From the NCBI GenBank assembly GCA_964647905.1, contig CAZYJR010000001.1, forward strand, positions 1 through 64,000: a stretch of DNA of 64,000 nt. Direction: 5' to 3'. Position numbers and translations under genes: made by a program. This document shows positions 8,398 through 15,980 of the stretch, one piece after another. Source of the DNA: CAZYJR01 sp964647905. GTDB taxonomy: Bacteria; Desulfobacterota; DSM-4660; Desulfatiglandales; HGW-15. Under the pieces are notes generated by a model. The model searched no databases. It was not told the origin of the DNA and worked only from the letters and a program-made list of their open reading frames with translations. Every line of letters begins with the position of its first letter. Position 1 is the first letter of the stretch.

Positions 8398-8979
8398 ATG
8401 AGCCCTGATGAACCCACCAGGGAGGAGGCCCTGGCGTTACTCGAGGAGTTCAACAGAAACGAGGCCCTGATAAAGCACGCCCTGGCCGTGGAGGCGGTCA
8501 TGCGATACATGGCCCGGAAGCGCGGGGAGGACGAGGAAAAATGGGGGGTGATAGGGCTGGTGCACGACCTGGACTACGAGAAATACCCAGAGGAGCACTG
8601 CAGGAAGAGCGAGGAGATCCTGAGGGAGAGGGGCTGGCCCGAGGAGTATGTGAGAGCGGTGGTGAGCCACGGCTGGGGGCTCTGCTCGGATGTAAAGCCT
8701 GAGACCGATCTGGAAAAGACCCTCTATGCGGTGGACGAGCTTACCGGCCTGGTGGTCACCACCGCTCTGGTGAGACCCTCCAAGAGCCTGATGGATCTGA
8801 AGGCCAAGTCGGTGAAGAAGAAGTGGAAGGACAAGAGATTCGCGGCAGGGGTGGACCGCTCCATCATAGAGCGCGGGGCCGAGATGCTGGGCGTGGACCT
8901 GACCGAGCTCATAACCGATACCATCATGGGTATGCGCGAGGTGGCGGGGGATATCGGGCTCCAAGGAGAAGCGGGCTGA
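8398..8979 (+). CDS. HD-domain phosphohydrolase-like protein
   Basis: 193 residues. The HD metal site is visible: H27, the H56-D57 doublet in GLVHDLDYEKYPEEH, H91 in VVSHGWG and D113 in AVDELTGL. Such small HD proteins hydrolyse phosphate esters, often of nucleotides, but the substrate cannot be told from sequence. The ATG at 8398 follows GAGGAGG. The stop overlaps the start of the carboxypeptidase gene (TGATG), so the two are probably co-translated. The 264-nt space before it (8134-8397), shared with the divergent kinase gene, shows no clear regulatory motif beyond an AT-rich patch near 8250-8270. Confidence 0.85.
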   Translation: MSPDEPTREEALALLEEFNRNEALIKHALAVEAVMRYMARKRGEDEEKWGVIGLVHDLDYEKYPEEHCRKSEEILRERGWPEEYVRAVVSHGWGLCSDVKPETDLEKTLYAVDELTGLVVTTALVRPSKSLMDLKAKSVKKKWKDKRFAAGVDRSIIERGAEMLGVDLTELITDTIMGMREVAGDIGLQGEAG

Positions 8980-10196
8980 TGCCGGTCTCCCTGTCCGCCG
9001 CGCGCTTTATGGGTAGAGGCTTGGGGGCCTTGCTCCTGGCCCTGCTCTTTAGCTCGTCAGTATGGGGCGGGGAAGGGCTTGCATCCCGGGCGGCCCGGCT
9101 GGCAGGGGGAGGGGCGGTGATGGCCCGGTCTCGGGACGGGCGGGTCCCGGTCGAGCATCATCCGGACAGGCCCCTGGTGCCCGCTTCCATCCTGAAGGTA
9201 TTCACCGCAGCAGGGGCCCTGGAGGTGCTGGGGCCTGGGTACAGGTACGAGACGGTGATCCGGAGGACCCCTGAGGGCGACCTGCTGGTATCGGGCAGGG
9301 GGGATCCGCATTTGGTCTCCGAGGAGGTGGAACGCCTGGCAAGGGCGCTTCGGTCCCTGGGGCTCGAGGAGGTGCGCCACATACTGGTGGATGCGGATTA
9401 CTTCCGGGAGGGGCTGGTCCTTCATGGGACCAACCGCAGCCTCAACCCCTATGACGCCTATAACGGGGCCCTTTGCGCCAACTTCAATACTGTGCTGGTA
9501 AGGGCGAGGGAGGGCCGGGTGGTCTCGGCCGAGCCCCAGACGCCTCTCACCCCCATAGGCCGGAGGGCGGCCTTGAGGAGCGGGGTCAAGGGCGAGGCCA
9601 GAATCAACCTTTCAGGGGACCCGGAGGTGTGCCCGCTTTATGCGGGAGAGCTGATCCGTGCCTTCCTGGAAGGGATGGGGGTGCGGGTCTCGGGCGAGGT
9701 GAGGCATGGGCGAGGGGACCTGGATGATATAAGGCCGTGGTACGTTCATCGCTCCGCGTGGACGCTGGAAGATCTGGTGGAGAAGATGTTCCGCTACTCC
9801 AACAACTTCATGGCCAACCAGATCTTCCTCACAATGGGGGCGGAGAGGTTCGGGCCCCCGGCCACTGCGGAGAAGGCCATGCGGGCCATGGGCGAATACC
9901 TCGAAGGGATCGGGGTCTCCGGGCTCCATGTGGAGGAGGGCTCGGGGCTTTCCAGGAGGACCAGGGTGACCGCCCGTCAGGTGGTGCGGGTCCTGGAGGA
10001 CTTCCGGCCCCGCCGCGGGCTCATGGAGTGCAGGCAGGGGTCCTTCGCCAAGACCGGGACGCTGAGGGACGTGAAGTCCCTGGCCGGGTACCTGCCCGGG
10101 GGGGCCTCGTTCGTGATCATGCTCAACGGCAAAGGCGCGACCTATGAGAAGAGGGACAGGCTCTTCGCCCTCTTGAGGGACGAGCTCGGGCAGTAG
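8979..10196 (+). CDS. dacB: D-alanyl-D-alanine carboxypeptidase/endopeptidase, PBP4 (S13) family
   Basis: 405 residues with an N-terminal signal (about 11-30, GLGALLLALLFSSSVWG), so periplasmic. Penicillin-binding motifs are S70-x-x-K73 in PASILK, SNN in RYSNNFMAN, and KTG in FAKTGTL. Family S13 trims or cleaves peptidoglycan cross-links. The ATG at 8979 overlaps the stop of the HD gene. The length is slightly below E. coli PBP4. It ends 3 nt from the stop of the convergent permease gene. Confidence 0.9.
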   Translation: MPVSLSAARFMGRGLGALLLALLFSSSVWGGEGLASRAARLAGGGAVMARSRDGRVPVEHHPDRPLVPASILKVFTAAGALEVLGPGYRYETVIRRTPEGDLLVSGRGDPHLVSEEVERLARALRSLGLEEVRHILVDADYFREGLVLHGTNRSLNPYDAYNGALCANFNTVLVRAREGRVVSAEPQTPLTPIGRRAALRSGVKGEARINLSGDPEVCPLYAGELIRAFLEGMGVRVSGEVRHGRGDLDDIRPWYVHRSAWTLEDLVEKMFRYSNNFMANQIFLTMGAERFGPPATAEKAMRAMGEYLEGIGVSGLHVEEGSGLSRRTRVTARQVVRVLEDFRPRRGLMECRQGSFAKTGTLRDVKSLAGYLPGGASFVIMLNGKGATYEKRDRLFALLRDELGQ

Positions 10197-10199
10197 GGC

Positions 10200-11330
10200 T
10201 CAGCTGCCCTCAGGGCCGGCCTGGCAGGAGGTGCAGCAGCGGTCCTTTTCCCCTCGGATACGGTTGATCAGGCCGGTGAGGGAGCGAAGAACCGGCCCTG
10301 CCGAGAGGACGAGCAGGGCAAGGCCGCCGGATACCTTGGCCCACAGGGGGACAAGCTCGGTGGCCCGGCCCGCCGCGGCCTGGGCCGAGATCCCGGCGGC
10401 CGAGTAGACAGCGTCCAGGGAGAGCCCGAGCAGTACGGATACCATGGCGATGGATGCGAGGTAGACCGCTGTGCCCCGTTTCCCCAGAACACCGAGGAGC
10501 ATGGAAAGAGAGGCCATGTTGGTGGCCGGGCCCGCCAGGAGGAAGACCAGTGCCGCTCCCGGGCTCACGCCCTTGAGGATCAGGGCCGCGGCTATGGGCG
10601 TGGACGCGGTGGCGCAGATGTACAGGGGGACCCCGGCCGCCAGCATGATCAGCATGGCCGGCGCCCCCCCGCCCACGTACCTGCCAAGCAGGTCCTGGGG
10701 CACGAGCACCTGGATCGCCCCTGCGAGCAGGATCCCGACCATGAACCACGAGGCCAGGTCGGGCCAGAGGTCCTTGAAGGCGAAGTCCATGCCCGCTTTG
10801 GCCTTCTCCCCGAAGGTGTGGTGATTGGCGTGGACGGCCGGGTCGCAGTCCATGCCGTCGCAGCAGCCGTCCACAGGACAGGAAAGATCGGGTGCGGCCG
10901 GGGGTGAGCTCTCTTTTCCCGATGGCAGGAGGTTCTCGGCCAGGCCGGCCGCCGCTGCGGTCACAAAGGCCGCTATGGGTCTTGCCGCGGTCATGACGGG
11001 GTCCAGGAGGGCGTAAGTGATGGCCACCGAGTCCACTCCTGATTCCGGGGTGGAGATCAGGAATGCGGCCGTGGCCCCCCTGTTTGCGCCCTGGCGCTTG
11101 AGCGAGGCGGCTGCAGGGACCACTCCGCAGCTGCAAAGCGGTATGGGGATGCCTATGAGGGCCGCTTTTATCACGGAGACGAAGCGCCCCTTTCCCAGGT
11201 GGCGGGCCACTGTGGCCGGATTCAGAAAGGCCCTCAAGAGGCCGGCCACCACTATTCCGAAGAGGATGTAGACCGAGGAGTCGCAGAGGAGGTCCCAGGC
11301 CGAGAGCAGCATGTCCAGGATCAAGGTCAT
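10200..11330 (-). CDS. SO_0444-type Cu/Zn efflux permease (YraQ/ArsP superfamily)
   Basis: 376 residues with about eight to ten hydrophobic segments in two halves. The first half has the conserved LIGIPIPLCSCGVVP and the second AAGVPLYICATASTPIAAAL, typical of the permease superfamily that includes ArsP. The central loop is rich in metal ligands (SCPVDGCCDGMDCDPAVHANHH), and the C-terminus has CCTSC, as in the SO_0444 copper/zinc efflux branch. The gene follows an ArsR-family repressor after 4 nt, so expression is probably metal-induced. The exported ion (Cu, Zn or an arsenical) is not decided by sequence. Confidence 0.85.
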   Translation of the reverse strand: MTLILDMLLSAWDLLCDSSVYILFGIVVAGLLRAFLNPATVARHLGKGRFVSVIKAALIGIPIPLCSCGVVPAAASLKRQGANRGATAAFLISTPESGVDSVAITYALLDPVMTAARPIAAFVTAAAAGLAENLLPSGKESSPPAAPDLSCPVDGCCDGMDCDPAVHANHHTFGEKAKAGMDFAFKDLWPDLASWFMVGILLAGAIQVLVPQDLLGRYVGGGAPAMLIMLAAGVPLYICATASTPIAAALILKGVSPGAALVFLLAGPATNMASLSMLLGVLGKRGTAVYLASIAMVSVLLGLSLDAVYSAAGISAQAAAGRATELVPLWAKVSGGLALLVLSAGPVLRSLTGLINRIRGEKDRCCTSCQAGPEGS

Positions 11331-11334
11331 TGGG

Positions 11335-11712
11335 TCACTCCCTCACGTGGTCCAGGCCCACGTTGATCAGGTCTTCCACGTGATGGTCGTCCAGCGAGTA
11401 GTAGACGATTTGTCCGTCGCGTCTGGGTCTTACCAGGGCAAGCTCCCGCAGGCGGCGGATCTGGTGGCTCACCGCTGATTCGCTCAGCCCGAGGAACGAG
11501 GCGATATCGCATACGCACATCTCCCCGTCCCTCAAGGCCAGGACTATGCGGAGCCTGGTGGGATCGGCCAGGGCCTTGTATATAAGGACCAGGCGGAAAA
11601 GATCCCGCTCCGGCACGGATGCCTCCCTGGCCCTGGCAACGCGGGCCAGATGGATGATCCTTGCCCCGCAGCGGTCCTCTTGTTCGGGGCGAGCAAGTGT
11701 GGGCTTTTCCAT
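11335..11712 (-). CDS. ArsR/SmtB-family metal-responsive repressor
   Basis: 125 residues with a winged helix: ALADPTRLRIVLAL, then the recognition region LGLSESAVSHQIRRL and the wing RRDGQIVYYSL. The metal-site signature CVCDI lies in the ArsR position (EMCVCDIAS), and a C-terminal DDHHVEDLINVGLDH offers further ligands like the CadC/SmtB alpha-5 site. The ATG at 11712 is preferred (AAGAGGAA upstream) over a TTG at 11742, which would lie inside the operator. It is probably co-transcribed with the permease and represses both genes until metal binds. Confidence 0.92.
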   Translation of the reverse strand: MEKPTLARPEQEDRCGARIIHLARVARAREASVPERDLFRLVLIYKALADPTRLRIVLALRDGEMCVCDIASFLGLSESAVSHQIRRLRELALVRPRRDGQIVYYSLDDHHVEDLINVGLDHVRE

Positions 11713-11721
11713 AATTCCTCT

Positions 11722-11747
11722 TATAGTTGAGCATTTGTTCAACTATA
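11722..11747 (-). promoter_or_regulatory. ArsR/SmtB 12-2-12 operator
   Basis: The left arm TATAGTTGAGCA (11722-11733) and right arm TGTTCAACTATA (11736-11747) are separated by TT and match as an inverted repeat with one mismatch. This is the arrangement typical of ArsR/SmtB operators. It sits directly upstream of the repressor start. Confidence 0.85.
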
Positions 11748-11860
11748 CGCATGCGAAGGATTGGTGTCAAGGATGAAGGAGGGCTTCGTTGACAGCCCCT
11801 GGCTTTTTCCCTAGAGTGGGTATAAGAAGCACATTGCTTCCGGAAGGATCGAGGCGCCCC

Positions 11861-12574
11861 ATGCACATTCGAGGCATAACGCTCCTGAGTGAGGAGTACC
11901 CGACAGACTCCTACTACCCGTTCAATCTGGAAAGGTTCAAGAGGACCAGGGAACTTACCTTTTCCGCGCCGGTCACCTTTTTCGTGGGGGAGAACGGAAG
12001 CGGCAAGTCAACTCTCCTGAGGGCGATCGCAAACCGCTGCGGTGTCCACATCTGGAAGACCATAGAGACCAACCGCTACGAGATAAACCCCTACGAGAAG
12101 CTCTTGTGGCGGTACCTGGACGTGGACTGGGTGAACGGCCGTGTCCCCGGGTCATTCTTCTGCTCGGAGATGTTTCATGACTTCGCCAGGAACCTGGACG
12201 AGTGGGCCGCAGCCGACCCGGGCTCCCTCCGCTATTACGGCGGGAGCTCCCTCATGACCCAGTCCCACGGCCAGTCCTTGATGAGCTACTTCAGGTCCAG
12301 GTACCGCATCAAGGGGCTCTACTTCATGGACGAACCCGAAACCGCCCTCTCCCCCGGGACCCAGCTCGAGCTCCTGGATCTGCTGGAAGAGACGGGCAAG
12401 GCCGGACACGCCCAGTTCATAGTGGCCACCCATTCCCCCATTCTCCTGGCCTGCTCAGGGGCCGTGATCTACAGCTTCGATCACACCCCCATAACAGAGA
12501 TCGCCTACGAGGAGACCGACCACTACAGGATCTATCGTGACTTTATGAAGCGGATGGAGAAGATCTTCGGCTAG
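11861..12574 (+). CDS. AAA-family (ABC-type) ATPase
   Basis: 237 residues. Walker A GENGSGKST (43-51), a signature-like SHGQS, Walker B GLYFMDEPE and a switch His in IVATHSP show an ABC/SMC-type ATPase of the small AAA_21/AAA_23 class with no membrane domain. The start at 11861 is preferred to an upstream start at 11789 because homologous-looking sequence begins at MHIRGITLLSEEYP. No nuclease or membrane partner is adjacent. The next gene begins 22 nt later, so the two may be co-transcribed. Function unknown. Confidence 0.85.
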   Translation: MHIRGITLLSEEYPTDSYYPFNLERFKRTRELTFSAPVTFFVGENGSGKSTLLRAIANRCGVHIWKTIETNRYEINPYEKLLWRYLDVDWVNGRVPGSFFCSEMFHDFARNLDEWAAADPGSLRYYGGSSLMTQSHGQSLMSYFRSRYRIKGLYFMDEPETALSPGTQLELLDLLEETGKAGHAQFIVATHSPILLACSGAVIYSFDHTPITEIAYEETDHYRIYRDFMKRMEKIFG

Positions 12575-12596
12575 CGCGGAGAAGCAGGAGGGCGTC

Positions 12597-14795
12597 TTGG
12601 AAAAGTCGGGCCGCGAGAACCGGGTCCGGGCCCAGATGGTGGAAAGGCTCTACACCCAGGCCCCTGAAGGCATAATCGCCACGGTGGTGAACGCCGGGCT
12701 CCTGGCGCTGGTGCTGCGCGGGGCGGTGGCGGCATCATCGGTGTGGGCCTGGCTCGGCGCGGTCGTTGCGCTGAGCGCGCTCCGGGCGGCCATGGTGGTC
12801 GGGTACAGGGCCAAGGGTCCGGGCGAAGGAGAGGTCTCGTTCTGGGAGAGGATCTTCCTGGCTGGTATCTTTGCCTCGGGCCTCCTTTGGGGGGCAGCGG
12901 CGGTCTTCCTCTTCCCGCTTGACTCGCCCGTTCACCAGGCCGTTCTGGCCATAGTCATCTGCGGCCTGACCGCCGGGGCCGTGGGTATCTTTTCGTCGCC
13001 TTTGGAAGCCTTCGCCGCCTTTGCCGTCCCTGCGGTGTCGCCCCTGGCGGTGCGTTTCCTGCTCATCCCGGATGGGGCCCACCGGGCGCTTGCCGCCATG
13101 GCCGTCCTGTTCCTCGGGCTCACCTTCTCGGCTGCCAGGCGGACCAGCCGAATAGACCGGGAGTGCCTGCTGCTCAAGGAGGAGTTCGCCGACCGACTGG
13201 ATGAGCGGACGGCCGAGCTCCGGGGTGCCAACGAGCGGCTGAGGCGGGAGGTGGAGGAGAGGAAGCGGGCGCAGGCCGCCCTGGAGGAGAGCGAGAACAA
13301 GTACAGGGACATATTCGACAATGTATCCGACTTCCTCTACCTCCACGACCTGGATGGGAACATCCTGGAGACCAACCGGGCATGGACCGCCTACGGCTTC
13401 GACATCCAAGAACTGCGGGGCCTGAACATCAAGGACCTCCTGCCCGAGCGCTACCTGCCGGAGTACGACTCCTACATCCATCGGCTCCTGGAGGACGGAA
13501 AGGCCGAAGGGCTGATGAACTTTCTGGGCAGGGACGGCCGGGAGTTCGTCATGGAGTACCGCAACCACTTGGTCTATGACTCCGACGGGAGGCCGGCGGC
13601 GGTCAGGGGCTCAGGCAGGGACGTGACCGGGAGGCTGAGGGCCCGAAAGGAGAAGAAGGAGCTCGAGACGCAGCTCATGAAGGCCCAGCGGCTGGAGGCC
13701 CTGGGCACCCTTGCGGGGGGTATAGCGCACAACTTCAACAACCTGCTCATGGGTATCAGGGGCAACGCCTCCCTGGGGATAATGGAGCTCGATGAGTCCT
13801 CGCCGGTATCCGGGAGGCTGGAGAAGATAGAAGGGCTGGTGGACCGCGGCGCTGAGCTGACCAGCCAGCTCCTGGCCTATGCCAGGGAGGGGAAGTTCCA
13901 GGTGAAGCGCCTGGACCCCAATGTCCTGGTCAAGGCGGTGGCCGCCACCCTGGGGGAGACCAGGAAGGACATCAGGGTGAAGGCGGAGATTGCTGACGGG
14001 GTCCCGGGGGTGGATGCGGACGAGGGGCAGATAAGGCAGGCCCTGATGAACCTCTGCGTGAACGCCGTGGAGGCCATGCCCTCGGGAGGGGATCTGGTGA
14101 TCGCCACGGCCGGCCCTTGCGGGCCGCCCCCGGGTGCTGAGGGAGGCCCGTATGTTATGCTGAGCGTCAGGGATACGGGCGTGGGAATGGACCAAGAGAC
14201 AATCCAGCGGGTCTTTGACCCGTTTTTCACCACCAAGGGTGTCGGAAAAGGAACCGGCCTGGGCCTGGCCTCGGTCTACGGGATCGTGGAGAGCCACGGA
14301 GGGCTCATACGAGTGGACTCCGAGGTGGGACGGGGCACCTCCTTTGATATATACCTGCCTGCGGCGGGTTCGAGCGGAGAAGACAAGGAGCGGGAGCTGA
14401 TGCGCGATCAAGATCAAGCGGGCTGCCGGGGGAGGACCGTGCTCCTGGTGGACGATGAGGACATAATAATCGAAGTGGGCGGGCAGATGCTGGAGAAGCT
14501 CGGCTACGAGGTGCTAACTGCCGGGACCGGACAAGAGGCCGTCGGGACCTACAGGACCATGGGCTCACGGGTGGACGCGGTCATCCTGGACCTCATAATG
14601 CCTGACATGGGCGGAGGCGAGACATTCGACAGGCTGAGGGAGATCGACCCCGACGTGCGGGTGCTCCTCTCCAGCGGCTACAGCATCGACGGAGAGGCGA
14701 GCGAGATATTGGACCGGGGCTGCAAGGGCTTTATCCAGAAGCCCTTCAGGCTCTCCGAGCTGGAGGACAAGCTCTCTCGGATATCAAGGGAGTAA
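12597..14795 (+). CDS. Membrane-bound hybrid histidine kinase with PAS and receiver
   Basis: 732 residues from a TTG start preceded by AGGAGG at 12586-12591. About six membrane segments (26-185) form an MASE-like sensor, followed by a coiled coil (190-232), a PAS domain (235-345), HisKA with H378 in AGGIAHNFNN, HATPase boxes (NLCVNAVEAM, DTGVGM, GTGLGL) and a receiver with D665 in VILDLIMP. The periplasmic loops are short, so the signal is probably sensed in or near the membrane. No cognate output regulator is adjacent. Confidence 0.92.
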   Translation: MEKSGRENRVRAQMVERLYTQAPEGIIATVVNAGLLALVLRGAVAASSVWAWLGAVVALSALRAAMVVGYRAKGPGEGEVSFWERIFLAGIFASGLLWGAAAVFLFPLDSPVHQAVLAIVICGLTAGAVGIFSSPLEAFAAFAVPAVSPLAVRFLLIPDGAHRALAAMAVLFLGLTFSAARRTSRIDRECLLLKEEFADRLDERTAELRGANERLRREVEERKRAQAALEESENKYRDIFDNVSDFLYLHDLDGNILETNRAWTAYGFDIQELRGLNIKDLLPERYLPEYDSYIHRLLEDGKAEGLMNFLGRDGREFVMEYRNHLVYDSDGRPAAVRGSGRDVTGRLRARKEKKELETQLMKAQRLEALGTLAGGIAHNFNNLLMGIRGNASLGIMELDESSPVSGRLEKIEGLVDRGAELTSQLLAYAREGKFQVKRLDPNVLVKAVAATLGETRKDIRVKAEIADGVPGVDADEGQIRQALMNLCVNAVEAMPSGGDLVIATAGPCGPPPGAEGGPYVMLSVRDTGVGMDQETIQRVFDPFFTTKGVGKGTGLGLASVYGIVESHGGLIRVDSEVGRGTSFDIYLPAAGSSGEDKERELMRDQDQAGCRGRTVLLVDDEDIIIEVGGQMLEKLGYEVLTAGTGQEAVGTYRTMGSRVDAVILDLIMPDMGGGETFDRLREIDPDVRVLLSSGYSIDGEASEILDRGCKGFIQKPFRLSELEDKLSRISRE

Positions 14796-14799
14796 GGGC

Positions 14800-15462
14800 T
14801 CACTCCTTTATATAGACCGCCAGGATCCGGTTCATGGACAACCCGGGGGTGAGGAGACGGAGACCCGGGAATCGGGGCTGGATCCTCTCCAGGCCGTAGA
14901 CCAGGAACGCGGCTCCGGCAGGGGCCGCTTTGGCTATGAGCGCGGCGAACTCATCCTGCATGGTAAGATACGTGTAGAAGAGATCAAAGTCCCGGAGCCC
15001 CAGCCCGGTCCGCTCCCTGATGGATCGGTGGAGGCTCCGGTCCAGGGTGTCGCCGCAGAAGAGGTGGATGTTTCCAGGCGGCGGGGGAAGGCCCCTTCTC
15101 TCCAGGAGCCCGAGGAAGTCCTCCCTGAGCTGAGGGTGCTCGTCCAGCGTCCACTCGTCCAGCTCGATTCCGACCGAGATCCGCGTCAGGTAGCTCAGGA
15201 AGAGGTTCACCCTGCCGTCCCCGCACCCCATGTCCAGGAACCTGGTCTTGCCGGGCGACAGGATGCCTTCCCGTATCAGCGGATCCAGGCACGGCAGCAT
15301 CCTTGAGAGCTCGGTGGTGCGCCTGAACCCAAGGGCGCCCACTTGGCCCACCTGCCTTGAATCGAAGAAGCGGGCCGCCTCTCTCAGGATCTCCCTTAGC
15401 TCCGGGGTGATCGCCGTGCTGCCGGGGCCGGGGAACAGGGTCTTGTCGATTGCACCCTTCAC
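14800..15462 (-). CDS. SAM-dependent methyltransferase
   Basis: 220 residues. FLDMGCGDGRVNLFLSYL is motif I of class I SAM methyltransferases, followed by an acidic VGIELDEW at the ribose-binding position. The substrate is unknown. The start overlaps the stop of the upstream cysteine-rich gene (ATGA), placing it last in the hsp20/lon-like operon. It converges on the hybrid kinase, with 4 nt between stops. Confidence 0.75.
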   Translation of the reverse strand: MKGAIDKTLFPGPGSTAITPELREILREAARFFDSRQVGQVGALGFRRTTELSRMLPCLDPLIREGILSPGKTRFLDMGCGDGRVNLFLSYLTRISVGIELDEWTLDEHPQLREDFLGLLERRGLPPPPGNIHLFCGDTLDRSLHRSIRERTGLGLRDFDLFYTYLTMQDEFAALIAKAAPAGAAFLVYGLERIQPRFPGLRLLTPGLSMNRILAVYIKE

Positions 15463-15980
15463 CCCCCGCTCCCGGTCTTCAAGGCGGAGCGCACCCGCTC
15501 GGTCAGGAGAAACAAGGCGGTCAGCTCCTCCCCTTCCTTCTCGCGCATGGCCGAGAGCCTGCCGGGCTCGATGCGCTCTGAGAGCTCACGGCACATGAAG
15601 TTGACGCAGATCACGTGCCTGGCGATGAGAAGGCAGCCCTCGGCGCCGAGGAAAAAGCAGCTCCGGGGCTCGGCCCGCCCGTCAGGGAGCGGGACTCCCA
15701 GGAGGCGGTTCACCAGGAGGAGGGCGGCGCTGTACCGGTCCTCTATCCCCTTGCCGCAGCAGGATCCGCCCTGCTCCCGGTCGCAGATCCGGCAGACCTC
15801 GGCCGCCCCTGTGAGGCTCATCTCCCGCCGAGAAGCCAGGGCCGCGCTGCGGAACTCCTCCAGAAGGGACGCCGCGCCCGGGTCTCCGAGCAGGGAGGAG
15901 CCCTCTTTATCGAAGACAAGCTCCGCCCATTGAATCTTGTCCTCGATGGGTGCGTCCAAGGGGGGCTCCTTGGGGCTCAT
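15459..15980 (-). CDS. Cysteine-rich protein, possibly YkgJ-like metal-cluster family
   Basis: 173 residues. Spaced cysteines (CRICDREQGGSCCGKGIE, then CFFLGAEGCLLIARHVIC and FMCREL) resemble the CxxC/CC/C/C pattern of YkgJ-type zinc- or iron-cluster proteins. No signal peptide or membrane segment. ATG 15980 overlaps the stop of the Lon-like gene (ATGA); an in-frame ATG at 15995 would lie inside that gene. The downstream methyltransferase also overlaps it by 4 nt. The role is unknown; tight coupling suggests shared regulation with the protease. Confidence 0.7.
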   Translation of the reverse strand: MSPKEPPLDAPIEDKIQWAELVFDKEGSSLLGDPGAASLLEEFRSAALASRREMSLTGAAEVCRICDREQGGSCCGKGIEDRYSAALLLVNRLLGVPLPDGRAEPRSCFFLGAEGCLLIARHVICVNFMCRELSERIEPGRLSAMREKEGEELTALFLLTERVRSALKTGSGG

